A stretch of 64,000 bases of DNA, from assembly GCA_963576725.1 (NCBI GenBank), contig OY755237.1:67949472-68013471 (forward strand), written 5' to 3'. The notes beneath the pieces were generated by a model. That model saw only the letters and a program-made list of their open reading frames with translations. It was not told the DNA's origin and ran no database searches. Positions 11,014-22,500 of the stretch are shown here, piece after piece. The DNA comes from Azorinus chamasolen (lineage: Eukaryota > Mollusca > Bivalvia > Cardiida > Solecurtidae). How positions within the stretch are numbered: the first letter of the stretch is position 1; each line of letters begins with the position of its first letter. Both the position numbers and the translations under genes were made by a program.

Positions 11014-11765
11014 TGCAGTGTGAAAGTCATGAAAAAAGCTCTTACAAAGGATTTCTTTATTTCGTTCAACCTGGATTAATTTGCCACATGTCCAGTTTAG
11101 GTATTCTGTTTATCAAATATTTAGCACTGATGATCATTCTGTTAATTCATGTGCTGGATAGAACAAGTCAAATTTTAAGACATATATATATATACATATA
11201 GGTCTCTGGTCAGGTTATACCTGGTACTCGCTTTGAAAAATAACTGCTGCTGTTTGAGGAATACCTCAAACACATTCTCATTTTCCAGGCAAATGATTAT
11301 AAATGTGAATAACACACTCATTTTATGTCTTAACTAATTTGTAAATATATATTTCATTGATATCTTTTGCAGATGATATGTGATGCAAACTTTATGGTAA
11401 CAAATTTGGTTGCGAAGTGGCCTGGCAGTACACATGATGCCCGTATCTGGAGGGAGAGTGAACTGTGCAAGGAATTCGAAAATGGTATGTTTTACAAGTA
11501 TTAAAATTATAATCTTTTAACTTTTCAATCCGTTAATTTTTTCTTTATTACAAATTTCACTACCTGCAGACTACTCATTGGAAAAAGATGATTTGAAGGT
11601 GTAGTCATTTCGTAATGTAAAGAAGCAGATCTTACAAACTCCTCTGTTTGCAAAAGCCTGAAACCACGTATACATGACGGAAAGGGTAAAAGTTCTACCC
11701 CAAAAACAGATTGGGGCTAATATGAAACCTGGGCCATCCTTTTATGCCAGGATGTTTAAATGTGA

Positions 11766-12088
11766 TAAATCTTTTTTGATGACTATTAGGTGATGCTTCA
11801 TACCAAATATCAAAGGTCTAGGCCTTACAGTTCAAAAGAAGATTTCTAAATATTTTCCTATGAAAAACTGATAAGCCCCATAGCAGGGCCATTTTTTAAT
11901 CCAGGGTCATAATTTGAACAATCTTTGTAGAGGACCATTAGATAATGCTACATACGAAAAATCAAAGCTCTACACTTTTCGGCTCTATAGAAGAAGTTTT
12001 AAATAAATTAGACGATGCGACTGACGCTGGAGACAGCCCCCTCACAATACCTCACCTGGCGGATTGTGCCAGCTGAGCTAAAAAACAC
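11766..12088 (+). mobile_element. Pearl-like fragment in a transposase intron
   Basis: Carries the core phrases ATATCAAAGGTCTAGGCCTT and CATAATTTGAACAATCTTTG and ends with a terminal-hairpin relative, TACCTCACCTGGCGGAT to CAGCTGAGCTAAAAA. It lies wholly inside the last intron of the Harbinger transposase. An open frame runs from it into the exon, but the 5' part of that frame is repeat sequence. Confidence 0.7.
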
Positions 12089-12639
12089 TATATTTACAGG
12101 TACACACAACGGTTTCATACTTGGTGATTCTGGATACGCCTGTAAGAACTATTTGTTGACACCATTCATCAACCCACAGTCGCCTGAACAAAACAGATAC
12201 AACACCAGTCTATGTAGAACAAGAGTCCTGATAGAACAGACCTTTGGTATAATAAAAAAAAGATTTCCTGTACTTCATTTTGGCATACGTTCCGACCCTA
12301 GCAAGGCTATACAATACATATCATCATGTGTTATTCTTCACAATATTGGAATAACACATGGTGATATTGTTGAACATGACAATGACATTGTTGGCAATAC
12401 TGACCATGTACGTCATGTTGTCAACAATGTCATTGAAACTGGCAACAATATGCGTCTGCATATTGTTGAAACATTTTTTTCTTAATCCTTTGACAAAGCA
12501 ATTGAAAACAATTTGAATATTGAAAAATGACTTGGTTCTTATTGCAATTATGAACGAATAGCCTAGCCTATTGATATGTATAAATTGATTTTTTCCTACA
12601 CAAATATTTACAGAATCAAAATCTAAAAGTTTAAAAATG

Positions 12640-13177
12640 TACAGCAGAAGCTGTCTTAAGCGTCAAACAAATATAGGTTGAATTATGGGTTTGTAAGGCA
12701 TGTTTTAGCTTAATGCAGATCACAAGTAATGCAGAAAACACGTACATGAGCTTACTGCTTTACATTTACTTTGCATTAATCCATTCCTCCATGAATATTC
12801 AAGTAATAATAACATCAGGAATATTACTTATACTAGCTTGTTATAGCAGCACATTGACACAGGAGTTTTTAGCTAGTGCAGTAACTATACAATCAAATAT
12901 ATGTTAATGCATAAGTAAACAGAGCAAACTCTGATCAGACAGCGACTATATCAGCTGTCTCATCTGGGTCTACTCTGTTTTAAAAGGCATTAGCAACCAC
13001 CTGCTATATAGTCAGTAATCGATTATGGCAAAATTACTATCGATAGTAAATCGAAAATACTTTTTCGACCAATCATCGATTATAATCGATTATCGGAACA
13101 GCACATGTTTAAACCTCCAATGTTCATTGTTAGGACATGTTGTTCATGACCGCTTAGGACAGGTTCTACGGTGCATT
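12640..13177. mobile_element. Family D MITE interrupted by a TTAA family A MITE
   Basis: The D ends are GTACAGCAGAAGC near 12640 and GCTTAGGACAGGTTCTAC near 13160. Between the D half ending TTTGCATTAA (about 12779) and the half starting GCAACCACCTGC (about 12990) sits an A' element with ATTCCTCCATGAATATTC and a degenerate hairpin at 12913-12985. Confidence 0.6.
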
Positions 13178-13527
13178 ATGATGACTTTACCACAAAGAAA
13201 AGTCTGTAGAAGATTTTAACTTCATTTCTAGTAATTCTTTTTTCACAGTCAACATTCCTTTTTTTTCATTTAAACAATCAATTTCTAAATCAAGTTTTTT
13301 TGTTTGGTTGCAATTAATTTAATGTTGTCTTTGGATTCAATGAGTTTGGACTGCAACAGCTGCATTTCTAGTTCAGTTTTTTTGTTGTCTAAAATTAATG
13401 TAGACTCGACTAGTTCCTGGTAATTTCTCTTTGTAGCTGAAAAAGAATTAACATTGTGGTTTTGGTAATAAATTGCATGCCTGTGCCACAATACAATAAA
13501 CCCCTGATATTTGTACTGTTATATGTC

Positions 13528-13803
13528 TCGTTTAGCGAAGGCTGTATGGGAGAGCCCAACTGCACACCCGATCTAAGATGCCATTATATAGCACGTCTTA
13601 GGGTTACTCTCACATACAGACATCTGATATCAAAAGATTACACATGGTGCCAATCAGTTTGCTTTCTTCTGACCTTTGGTAATATTATGTCTCATTAAGC
13701 TTAGGCTGTATAGGAGAGCCTAACTGCACACCCGATCTAAGACGCCCTTAATTATTCAGCACGTCTTAGGGTTACTCTCACATACAGATACCTGATACCA
13801 GCA
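13528..13803. repeat. Two direct copies of a ~115-bp sequence
   Basis: 13528-13640 and 13690-13803 both run from GGCTGTATRGGAGAGCC through CTGCACACCCGATCTAAGA to TTAGGGTTACTCTCACATAC. Each has an internal hairpin (TAAGAYGC with GCACGTCTTA). They lie in the intron of the Myb-partner pseudogene. Confidence 0.8.
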
Positions 13804-14270
13804 ACTGATATGATGATAAACACCATGGGTTACGGTATTTCTTTAGCTGTACATGTAATTGTATACCAATGTTGCAGTTCAAGTAATCAACTGATATTAT
13901 AGTCTAGTATGTGATAATTTCTAGTATATGATAATTGAGTATACATATAGTCTCTTATAATTCCATTTAGAATGGTATTATACAACTGAGGTACACTACT
14001 GGTATATCTGTATATGAGACTGGCACATGGCATTTTGGAATTGGCTGAAAATGTACAAATATAGCCATATTTAGATGGAGACAGATCCCCCAGTTGCCAT
14101 CTGATCTGGATCTACTGTTTGCATAGGTGTTAAAAGGCATCCCTATGAGGTTAAAAGTTAAAAGCTAAATTGGTAAGAACTTTAGCAAGAGAACATGCAC
14201 ATCAAAATATACATTACTCTGTTTGCAAGGGCATTGAAAGGTGTAAAATGGTTACTTTTGAATGGATAGA

Positions 14271-14457
14271 TACAGTGAACCCTCGATACAACAGAGGTGT
14301 TTATTTTCAGACATTCTGCTGGTATAACAAGGTGGCCGTTATAACAAGTTTAAATATGAAAGCAACCATATGACCAGTTTTAAACTAGTACCAACAGGTG
14401 AACACTCAATGTATAACGAGGGTGCCAATGTAATGAATGCCGGTATAATAAGGGTTA
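14271..14457. mobile_element. Tc1/mariner-like MITE, variant
   Basis: Starts TACAGTGAACCCTCGATACA. ATAACAAGGTGGCCGTTATA and TATAACGAGGGTGCC near 14412 are reverse-related to the start. Ends are imperfect. Confidence 0.45.
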
Positions 14458-15436
14458 ACTATATGATTTACATTTCTTAGCATCTGGAGATAGGTAATAC
14501 CCTCATCAGACAGCACATACAGGACCTGTCTGGTCTGCATATACAATGTACTGTGTTTTGTTGTAATATGATGTAAATCTTACTAGTATAAGTCAGTAGA
14601 GTAGACTCTGATTAGAAAATCTATGGGAGATGTCTAATTTGATTCTACCCTGTTTGCAAATGATTTAACCGTTTCCCTCATATAAACCTGTTTTCAGACC
14701 TCTGAGCAAATGTGTAAATTATGTGGACTACTATAAAAATACACATAGTATTTATAATTACCTTTTCTTCCTTTAACTGGTGTTGATTCTGCAAAATAAA
14801 TGCAAAATGCATTATGATAATTGGAAATTGCTTTGGGTCTGGAAAATGTTACAAGTTAATTCACTTGCTTTAGGTACAATATGTTTGGGGTAGATTGATT
14901 GTCTAATGTACATCTCAATGAAGCACACTTGGATAATATATATAACAGACAGACAGATAATCTATTAACAGCTGTCAGATGTTATATCCTTTCCATGTTT
15001 CATATTTTCCCTACATTTCATTACATATTGAATAATAATGTACAAAATGATCATAATGAATTATGGAAAATGGAAGGTGGATCTTTTAGCAATTTCAGAA
15101 ATAAAAAAACACATATTTTTCATATTCCATAAGGAAGCAAAGCAGACACTAATCAAATGGATCCTATATGAGCCATCTGATCGGGTCTACTCTGAATGCA
15201 AATGCGTTTATATGAAGGAAAGGGTTAATAAATGGTCTATTTATACTGTTAACCTATTTGAATACTGAAAACGAGGGTTCTGACATCTGCCAACAGTGTA
15301 TACCCAGAACATAAATCTCCTAGAGGAGGTTTGTGCTGTTTGTTGTCCAAAGGCCATTCGCAAATTATACCCTTTCACACTGAATAGAGTATATATTTAG
15401 CCTTTAGCATGCTATGGGAGGATGAGTGAATACATA
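14458..15436. other. Eroded TTAA-type hairpin remnants inside the Harbinger
   Basis: Apart from the 27-bp Myb-partner exon at 14762-14788 I see only decayed family A hairpins (about 14490-14550, 14590-14660, 15140-15230) and a short hairpin at 15296-15345 centred on CTCCTAGAGGAG. Two overlapping plus-strand frames at 14899-15268 have no coding signature. Confidence 0.45.
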
Positions 15437-15439
15437 TGC

Positions 15440-15502
15440 AAACAGTTTGGATCTAGATGAGACACCGAGTAACTCTGCGTCTCATCAGGATCCAAATTAT
15501 TT
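15440..15502. mobile_element. TTAA-type MITE hairpin core, family B
   Basis: Palindrome AACAGTTTGGATCTAGATGA ... TCATCAGGATCCAAATTATT around GAGTAACTC. Outer ends not resolved. Confidence 0.7.
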
Positions 15503-15656
15503 AGTACCCTGAATGCATTTTGGTAGACAAATTGATTATGATTTGAAATTTGAAATTGTAGTAGGTGAAAAATTCTGTAAAAATAATTTGCTCAGCAGGC
15601 TTAAGGTTAAACATTGATTAATGGTATCCAATGACATTTGGGTCATGATATCAGTA

Positions 15657-15901
15657 TTAACCCTTTCCCTCATATACCAGTAAACACATTTTCACACATT
15701 TGAAAAGAGAGTAGACTCAGTTTAGATGGTCCCTACATGAGGCATCTGATCAGGGTCTGCTTTATTTGCTGGTGACAAGATTTAGATATGGTTTAAAGTT
15801 TTTGTCAAAGTAAAAAATCTAATATAATCTAATATAATAATGCTAATAAATAAGCATAATGTGTTTCTTACATAAATACTGAACATCAAGGAAAGGGTTA
15901 A
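15657..15901. mobile_element. TTAA-type MITE, family A
   Basis: TTAA at 15657-15660 and 15898-15901 with ends CCCTTTCCCTCATATA and, from the right, CCCTTTCCTTGATG. Its hairpin (15705-15770) is degenerate. Confidence 0.75.
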
Positions 15902-15980
15902 CATAGCAAATATTGGTTGAAACATTACTGGTAATTGTATGTTGTTTGATATAACTGTCTGATACTGATAGTATCATTAA

Positions 15981-16196
15981 TTAATCCTTTGAATGTGTAA
16001 AATTTGATTCCTGGCATTGTGCAACCAGTGTATATCAAGATCAGAGGGCTCCTAGATCAGCATTCTGGTCAATTTATGCACTCTTTGACATTAAAATGTT
16101 ATCATAAGTATACTATAGCCTGTCATATTTAATAGACTATTTAAATAAGAAAATAAGGACAATTCAATTATGAAATTTCAGCATTCAAAGTGTTAA
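15981..16196. mobile_element. TTAA-type MITE, family K
   Basis: TTAA at both ends; inverted ends TCCTTTGAATGTGTAAA and, from the right, CACTTTGAATGCTGAAA. Internal hairpin AAGATCAGAGGGCTCC / GATCAGCATTCTGGTC. Confidence 0.65.
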
Positions 16197-16399
16197 AAAA
16201 TGTAAATATTAAAATATTTCAAGAAATATGTCTTGTTAATCATTCATTGTCAAATCTGACCTTTAAACAGTTTTAATTTCAAGTACACTTCTTTATTAAA
16301 ATCATAAGTCATTTAACTGGATCATTTATCTGACAAAGCAGATAGATTATCATTTCTTGACGGACATGTGTACAGGTCATTTATCACCCTGTCCCAGAT

Positions 16400-16596
16400 A
16401 TATGCAGCAGAACGCCTCTAATGTGACAACTTAATGAATTAACATGAGTGTCTTTATAAGCAGGTGGTTGCTTAATGCAGGACAAAAGTATAGGAGCTTT
16501 CTGCATTACTTTTGTCCTGCATTAAGCTACATAATGCCTCTGCAACCCTGAATTATACCTCTTTCAGGTGATCACATTAGAGGGGTTTTACTGTGG
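16400..16596. mobile_element. Tc1/mariner-like MITE, family D
   Basis: CAGCAGAACGCCTCTAATGT at the left and CATTAGAGGGGTTTTACTG at the right. The hairpin is CTTAATGCAGGACAAAAGTA / TACTTTTGTCCTGCATTAAG. Confidence 0.75.
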
Positions 16597-18135
16597 ATAA
16601 CGGATATGTCAGACCTTGTATATTGACTGTTTGCAACCATGTCAAACCCTACCCGGCTATGCAGACAGTCTGACAAACAGGAACTGGTGACACAATAATG
16701 GTTAACAAATCTAATGTGATAAGCATTCTGGATCCATATCAGATACCTATTACATATAATAAATCTAATATATTTCTATCCTATTGTAAACAGATTTGAC
16801 CTACATACATGTATAATATATCATACAAGAGATACCTGAACAGAGTCTGCTCTGTTTGCTTATGGTATAATACATATCTGTTTCTATTTAAACACATGTA
16901 TGCAATATTTAATAATTGTAAAAACAAAATTATTTCCAAGCTATGATAAAACTTTACCTCTATGTTCAGACTGAGGTCTGGCTGGTGCTACCAATATGGG
17001 TGGCACAACAGAGGGTCCAGCTGAGGGTCCAACTGATGGCACATGTATGGTATCTAATTATGAAAATAAAACGTGGATAATTTGTGACTCACTGGATCAT
17101 GTAACTCTCAATGAAATGATTGCAAATTACTTTGAAATTTTGAAATTGTTTTGAATTTTTTTGTATGATTTAATACAAGTGTCTATCAAATAAGCAAATA
17201 CAAGATGATTCACATTATTTTGTCTGCAATCAGACTTGCCCCTGAACAGATAGATTTATACCATGCATCTTTATCAAGTAAATTAGATACTATGAGTCTA
17301 TGATAATTCAAGAGTATGGATTACTATTGAAAGTATTGTTTATCATCCCAATTACAATGCCCCTCAAAATAGGGATATAAGTGTGAGAGTTATACACACA
17401 CTAAATGATAAAAATGTTTTCATCTACAGCTATTATAGTTCATTTACCTATTTCTGGCACGGTGTGGTCATTCACATCAGGCACCCCAACTGAATTCACC
17501 TCTGACAAGGCTTCTGAAGGAAAAATGACAACAAATGCATAGCATTAAAGCATTAACAATTTGAAAGATTCAACAGAGAATATATTATCCAAAACAAATT
17601 GAGGTTTTTCATTTCTACAAGAATGATATAAGATAATTTATAAATCATGGCATTTCAAAGTTTAAACCTTTACATAATATAGATGACTTAAATCCTACCC
17701 TCAAATAAACGCATTTTCATACATTATCAAACAGAATAGACCCATGAGCCATATTATATTGTAACTTGCAGATTTAAATAACACATAAGTAATGCCTTCA
17801 CAGTTAACATATAAATTGTGTAATATAAGGGTGTGGTATTTTGATATCATGCAAACAAAATATAACAATTGAGGTATAATAAAACATACTATCTGTGGAC
17901 TTCACAGCACCATCTACCCCTGCCACTGAGTCTCTGTCTTCAATGAAATCCAACATCAGAGGCAGAGAGAGGTTTGGGGGCGCCTCCTCCCGTCTTGGGG
18001 TTTCTCATCGCGTCAAAGCTATTCTTTGCTAAAATATAATCAAAAATCAATACATTTGTAGGTGATACTAGGTGACAAGTATATCAGTATCTTATCATAA
18101 TCCAAGTTGTTGGACAATTCATACCATTGATTATA

Positions 18136-18840
18136 AATTTAAAACAAGAGGGCCAGAATGGCCCTGAAGCGCTCACCAGACAATCAGAGGAGAAGATTTT
18201 CAAAGTTTTCACTATATGTTTCTATAGAGAACTAGCCGGCCCTGAGGCGGGCCAATTTTGCCCCAGGGAAATAATTTAGAAAAACTTGTAGGGGACCTGA
18301 ACACGATGCTATGAGCCAAATATGAGAGCTGAAATTAACCTTCCAGTTTCAGAGATGAAGTTTTTTAAAGTTTTCTCAATACGTTTATATTGAAAACTGT
18401 CTACTACCCCTGTGGTAGGGCCAATTTTGACCCCAGGGTCATAATTTATAAAAAATTTGTAGATGACCTGAACATGATGCTCTGTGCAAAATATGAAAGC
18501 TGAGAGCCTTCCAGTTTCAGAGAAGAAGATTTTCAAAGATTTCACTATTTGTTTCTATTGAAAACTGCCCACCCCTGGGGTGGGGCCAATTTTGACCCTG
18601 GGGCCATACTTTATATAATTTTTGTAAAAGACCTGAACATGATGTTATGTGCCAAATATGAAAGCTGAGAACCATCCAGTTTCAGAGGAAAAGATTTTCA
18701 AGGATTTCACTATTTGTTTCTATTGAAAACTGGCCACCCCTGGGGCGGGGCAAATTTTGACCCCAGGGCCATAATTTATATAACTTTTGTAGAGGACCTG
18801 AACATAATGCTCTGTGCCAAATATGAAAGCTGAGAATTAC
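18136..18840 (+). mobile_element. Pearl-like element, 5' part with four cores
   Basis: Starts AACAAGAGGGCCAGAATGGC. Four core units of about 160-170 bp each contain a GGGCCAATTTTGACCCC-like phrase (near 18257, 18419, 18586, 18759). The microsatellite and 3' hairpin are missing. It lies between the Myb-partner exons and the right Harbinger end, where the Myb/SANT exon would be expected. Confidence 0.7.
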
Positions 18841-18979
18841 TTTTATTACATCTTCTGTACAATTAGTGAAATTTCCAACAAAAAAAATCTTTATTAATGA
18901 AATATTCATTTATTCTGTGGAAGCTTTAGCTCTTGTTTGTTTGAAATACTATAAAAAAATAAAAATAATAATTATGCAT

Positions 18980-19358
18980 GAATCCGGGTCAAGTCGGCCT
19001 CGGGTCAACTCAGCCTGGGTCAACTCGGCCGGGTCAACTCGGTCTGTTTTGGGGTGGGTTAACTCGGCCCGTCTTGGTTGGGTCTTATCGGGCCTTCACA
19101 GACTGTATGATAAATTAATTACAAAAACCTATAAAATTTCACTTGTCTATTATGTCTTTCGGACAACACGGACAATACAGACGTTTAACTTTGCCACCCC
19201 TGTTGATAAGTCACCCCTGTTCATTAGTATCTGTAATATCGGGTATCTCTAGGAAACAAAATATTAATGTAATTCAAAATAAATAATATACAAAGTGTAA
19301 CCGAACAATGTAATTATGAAATAATATTTGCGGGCTGACTTGACCCGAGGCCGAGGAC
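18980..19358. mobile_element. 379-bp inverted-repeat element with 9-bp target duplication
   Basis: Flanked by ATTATGCAT at 18971-18979 and 19359-19367. The left side holds several copies of GGGTCAACTCGGCC and its variants (18986-19075). The right end, read inward, is CTCGGCCTCGGGTCAAGTCAG, matching GTCGGCCTCGGGTCAACTCAG on the left. Same design as 6524-9583 and 47537-48328. Non-coding. Confidence 0.75.
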
Positions 19359-19498
19359 ATTATGCATACAACATGACATTAAATTATATGTTGCAAATCG
19401 CATTACTTTAATACAGTATTATAGACGATTTAAACACATTTCAAATATAGATATTTTTCTTGAAAAGACACATTTGAAGAACATACTTGGTCTTAGGA

Positions 19499-19533
19499 TT
19501 CAAGTCCAAGTACGTGTTGGTGAATTCCAGCCC
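19499..19533 (-). repeat. Harbinger right terminal inverted repeat
   Basis: Its reverse complement begins GGGCTGGAATTCACCAAC and matches the left end at 33 of 35 positions. By chance it is open in the frame of the LINE pseudogene, so the LINE frame reads through it to a stop at 19441. Confidence 0.88.
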
Positions 19534-22500
19534 AGAACTACCAAAACGAACCTCGATATCGGCAACATGTTTTCGTCGATTTTGATCAAAATAATCGCAT
19601 TCAAACAGACAGTGATTTACATCATAGTTAAACATGAGGCCACATTTTGAACAAAGTGATTCACGCCTGTATGAACACATTCTAGATATCATGTTTATAA
19701 CACTTCATGCGCGGTTGTTGTCTACATAGCTGCCATATACTACTATCTGTAAAAGTCGGATGGATCCAGAAAAATTGAATGTATTCCTCTGCAGAGGTTC
19801 GATCATACCAAGATCTCTCTTCAAATTCACTTATGCTTTTAACCACAGCGTTTTTCCACGCATGCTTAGAGAGAAAGTCTCCTGTATCAACATAGGTGTA
19901 CAAAATATTCAACAAATCATACTTCCTGAGTACTGATACAATATCACTAAAGTATCCTGGTTGTACATGATTACACAAACAACTCGCATACATACGAGCC
20001 AAGAATATATCCTTGACACGTGACTTGACCGGTAGTCTAGAGAGTTGTCCAAACAGTGTAAGTTTCATTTTGTCAATCTGTGACTGAATTGAGTAAAACT
20101 TTAACAAACTCAATGCAATGTCAGTACGTGTTCTCTTACTGACACCCTGAATATACTTTATACAAAATCGATGGCTTCTTTCCAGAAATAAAATATCAGA
20201 ATCAGTAAGGTTATACCACATTTCACACCCATATAAACCTTTCGGTAAAATGACAGATCTATAGATTTTTCTACATGTAAATGGATGGATCCCTTCATCA
20301 AAACCAATACCATATGGATCTAAACTTAAAAACGTTCCCTTGATTTTGGCATTTGATTCTCTAATATTTTCCGATAAACTGAGGTACTTGTTAAATGTAA
20401 TACCTAAATGTGTATAATTCTCAGAATCGTTTACAATATCATTACCCAAAAACCATTTTCTTCTTGAACTCTTAAAAGCACCTTTTGATTCATTACAGAC
20501 AATAACAGCTGACTTAAGTGGGTTGTATTGATATCTCCATTTGCAAGCATACTTATAACATTGCTCCATCATTCTGTCTAAACCAGATTTAGTCAGTGCT
20601 ACTAGAACCATGTCATCCGCTGATGCAATAGCCGGGACAGGAATCTGGTTGACTGCAAAACACGTATAATTTTCTTCGAGTTCAAGAAGAAGACCGTTTA
20701 TGAAACATAAGTATAGGAATGGAGAGGTAACCCCACCCTGTCTAGTACCAACATTTATGCAGAATAACTCAGACTTAAAGCCATTGTACAATAAACAGCT
20801 TTCTAAATCTTCATATAAGCTTACTATCGCTCTCCATGAAAGTACGTTCAAACCAATGTAATGAAACTTATAAAACAGTCCATTATACCACACCTTATCA
20901 AAGGCAGTTTTAACATCTAGAAAACAAACGAACATCTTCGAGTTTAACTGTCGCGCATAGTATGCACATTCACGGAGAAGGAAAGATGACATCGTACAAT
21001 TTATACTTTTCTGAAACCCACCTTGCAATGGGCTCACGCTAACATATATTTCAGATTTGATCCGACTTAACAGTACTCTTTCGTAGAGTTTCAAAATTGA
21101 CGAGCACAAGGTGATAGCTCTGTAACTAGCCGGGTCATCTTTCCTTTTCCTACCACCCTTATATAGGGTAATGATAGTCCCACGTTTCATACTAGCAGGA
21201 ATATAAGACAATCTTAACATCATGTTATATAGGTCTCCTAGTAAGCTAAGTAGGCATTCACCGCCATGCAAAATATGTTCGTTATAAATTGAATCAGGAC
21301 CACAAGCTTTACCTTATTTCAAAAACTTAAGTTCAGCAACAATATCATCTACAGATATAGGAACAAACGTGACGTCATCAGTCACCCGTTTTTTCAAATC
21401 GTGAACAACAACATCAACCTGATCTCGGAAATTAGAGTCATAAAACGGCATATCAGTGACTGAGAACAGTTCCCTGAAATATTGCCCCCAGTGATAAACA
21501 ATATATTTCGGGTCTCGATATGTAACCCCTTTGAAGTTAATCTCTGGGTTCTTGCTTCCATGCGCTTTCTGTTTGCGCTGGTTAAATTTCTTCCAAAAAT
21601 AAACAGAATCAATATCAGCAGCAGAATCAAGCTCTTCATTCAGTCGTTTAAGATAATTTTCGGAACATATCCGGTGATATTTACGAAATTTGCGCTTACA
21701 ACTTTTATATTCTCTATAGTATTTATTATCCTTCATTCTAGGTCTACCTTGTTCAATCCAAGCATTACGAGCAATACGCATCTCATAGTGCAAACATTTT
21801 ATATCTTCGTCCCAAAACGGTTTAAGAAATGATCTAAAGTTCGCTTTTCTAAATGAAACGTCCGCAGCAGAATTGATAGCACAGCAAATATCGGAGTAGA
21901 TCTTATCAACTAGTTCTCTGGGGTTTCCACTGCTAGAAACCACATGACTGTCTATATATGAACGCTTCTCAGACAAAACATCCTGGTAATTGCTAAGTTC
22001 ATTTTCTGCTACACATTTTCATTTTATCGGCTTAGAACTAAGACTGTTACTGACAGAATCGAAATAGGGAGGCACAGTAAATGTACATTGAACTGGCCTA
22101 TGATTCGACACATTCAGAGCAGCATCATCTAGTATCTCACATGACTGAACTAAGTCTAACATCTCTAATGGACATAATACATGGTCGATAAGAGACTCGT
22201 TACCTCCATCATAGGACACGAAAGTCGAATAAGCACCTTTACATAGCGATAGTGTATTCAATGCTATCAAGTTATTACGTGTCAGCAAGTTAGTTAATAA
22301 CGTGATTCTGCTATAATATGTTTGACGAAGTTAGACCCTTGTAGGTGAGCATTGAAATCATCTAGAACTATAACTTTACCTCTTTCACTTAGACTATATA
22401 CAATATCATTTATCTTATCAATATACTCCCTGTAACAAACAATGCCATTATTAATGCTAGAAAAATACACCTGTATGAAAAACATAAAGCTATTCCTATG

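Larger units (their letters stand above)
9750..12485 (+). pseudogene. HARBI1-like DDE transposase, middle exon missing
   Basis: Three exons are recognisable. Exon 1 (9750-about 10018) opens MASVHKQIKLHL and carries the family's FRRYRF and LRFLAT motifs. It then runs into a TTAA-MITE fragment and a stop at 10025. Exon 11373-11484 (acceptor TTTTGCAG, donor GTATGT) encodes VAKWPGSTHDARIWR, with the second catalytic Asp. Exon 12100-12485 (acceptor TTTACAG, phase matching) encodes LGDSGYACKNYLLTPF and then LIEQTFGIIKKRFP, with the catalytic Glu, and the stop. The helix-turn-helix and first catalytic Asp (DGTH) segment expected between exons 1 and 2 was not found in 10025-11372, which is filled with MITEs. 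A pearl fragment lies in the last intron. The copy is probably inactive. Confidence 0.85.
13187..18028 (-). pseudogene. Harbinger-type Myb/SANT partner protein, C-terminal exons
   Basis: Five minus-strand exons with consistent phases: 17890-18028, 17448-17513, 16958-17053, 14762-14788 and 13436 down to 13187. Acceptors include TTTTAG, CCTTCAG, TTTGCAG and TTTTTCAG; donors include GTATGT, GTAAAT, GTAAAG and GTAATT. The product has a KTGGG motif, an Asp-rich segment (FIEDRDSVAGVDG), a Pro/Val-rich linker (VGPSAGPSVVPP) and a charged coiled coil (NYQELVESTLILDNKK). This is the usual tail of the DNA-binding partner that Harbinger elements encode opposite the transposase. Two 1-nt losses in homopolymers break the frame: a C run near 17983 and the T7 run (A7 on the coding strand) near 13294-13300. 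The N-terminal Myb/SANT exon was not found upstream of 18028, where repeats begin. Confidence 0.6.
6487..19533. mobile_element. Harbinger (PIF/Harbinger) DNA transposon, inflated by nested insertions
   Basis: Inverted ends at 6489-6523 and 19499-19533 agree at 33 of 35 positions and begin GGGCTGGAATTCACCAAC, a typical Harbinger-style terminus. Between them lie a HARBI1-type DDE transposase on the plus strand and a Myb/SANT-partner-type coiled-coil gene on the minus strand, the convergent pair Harbinger elements encode. Similarity of the two ends continues inward: CCAAGCATGTACTTCAAAT at 9595 pairs with CCAAGTATGTTCTTCAAAT read from the right end. Of about 13 kb, at least 5 kb are later insertions. 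The expected 3-bp TWA duplication is not clean (TAA at 6484-6486, AAC after 19535), which fits an old element. Both genes are damaged, so the copy is probably non-autonomous now. Confidence 0.85.

Noticed and set aside
12015..12099. Start of the 156-residue ORF that runs into the transposase exon
   Set aside because: The first 28 codons are pearl-like repeat; the true exon starts at the acceptor at 12098-12099.
19441..19533. Apparent natural C-terminus of the LINE protein (GLEFTNTYLDLN...)
   Set aside because: This stretch is the Harbinger terminal repeat read through by chance, as its match to 6489-6523 shows.
6487..19536. A clean 3-bp TWA duplication around the Harbinger
   Set aside because: TAA on the left and AAC on the right do not match, so I do not claim a target duplication.
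21482..21832. Plus-strand 116-residue ORF
   Set aside because: Antisense shadow of the LINE ORF2.
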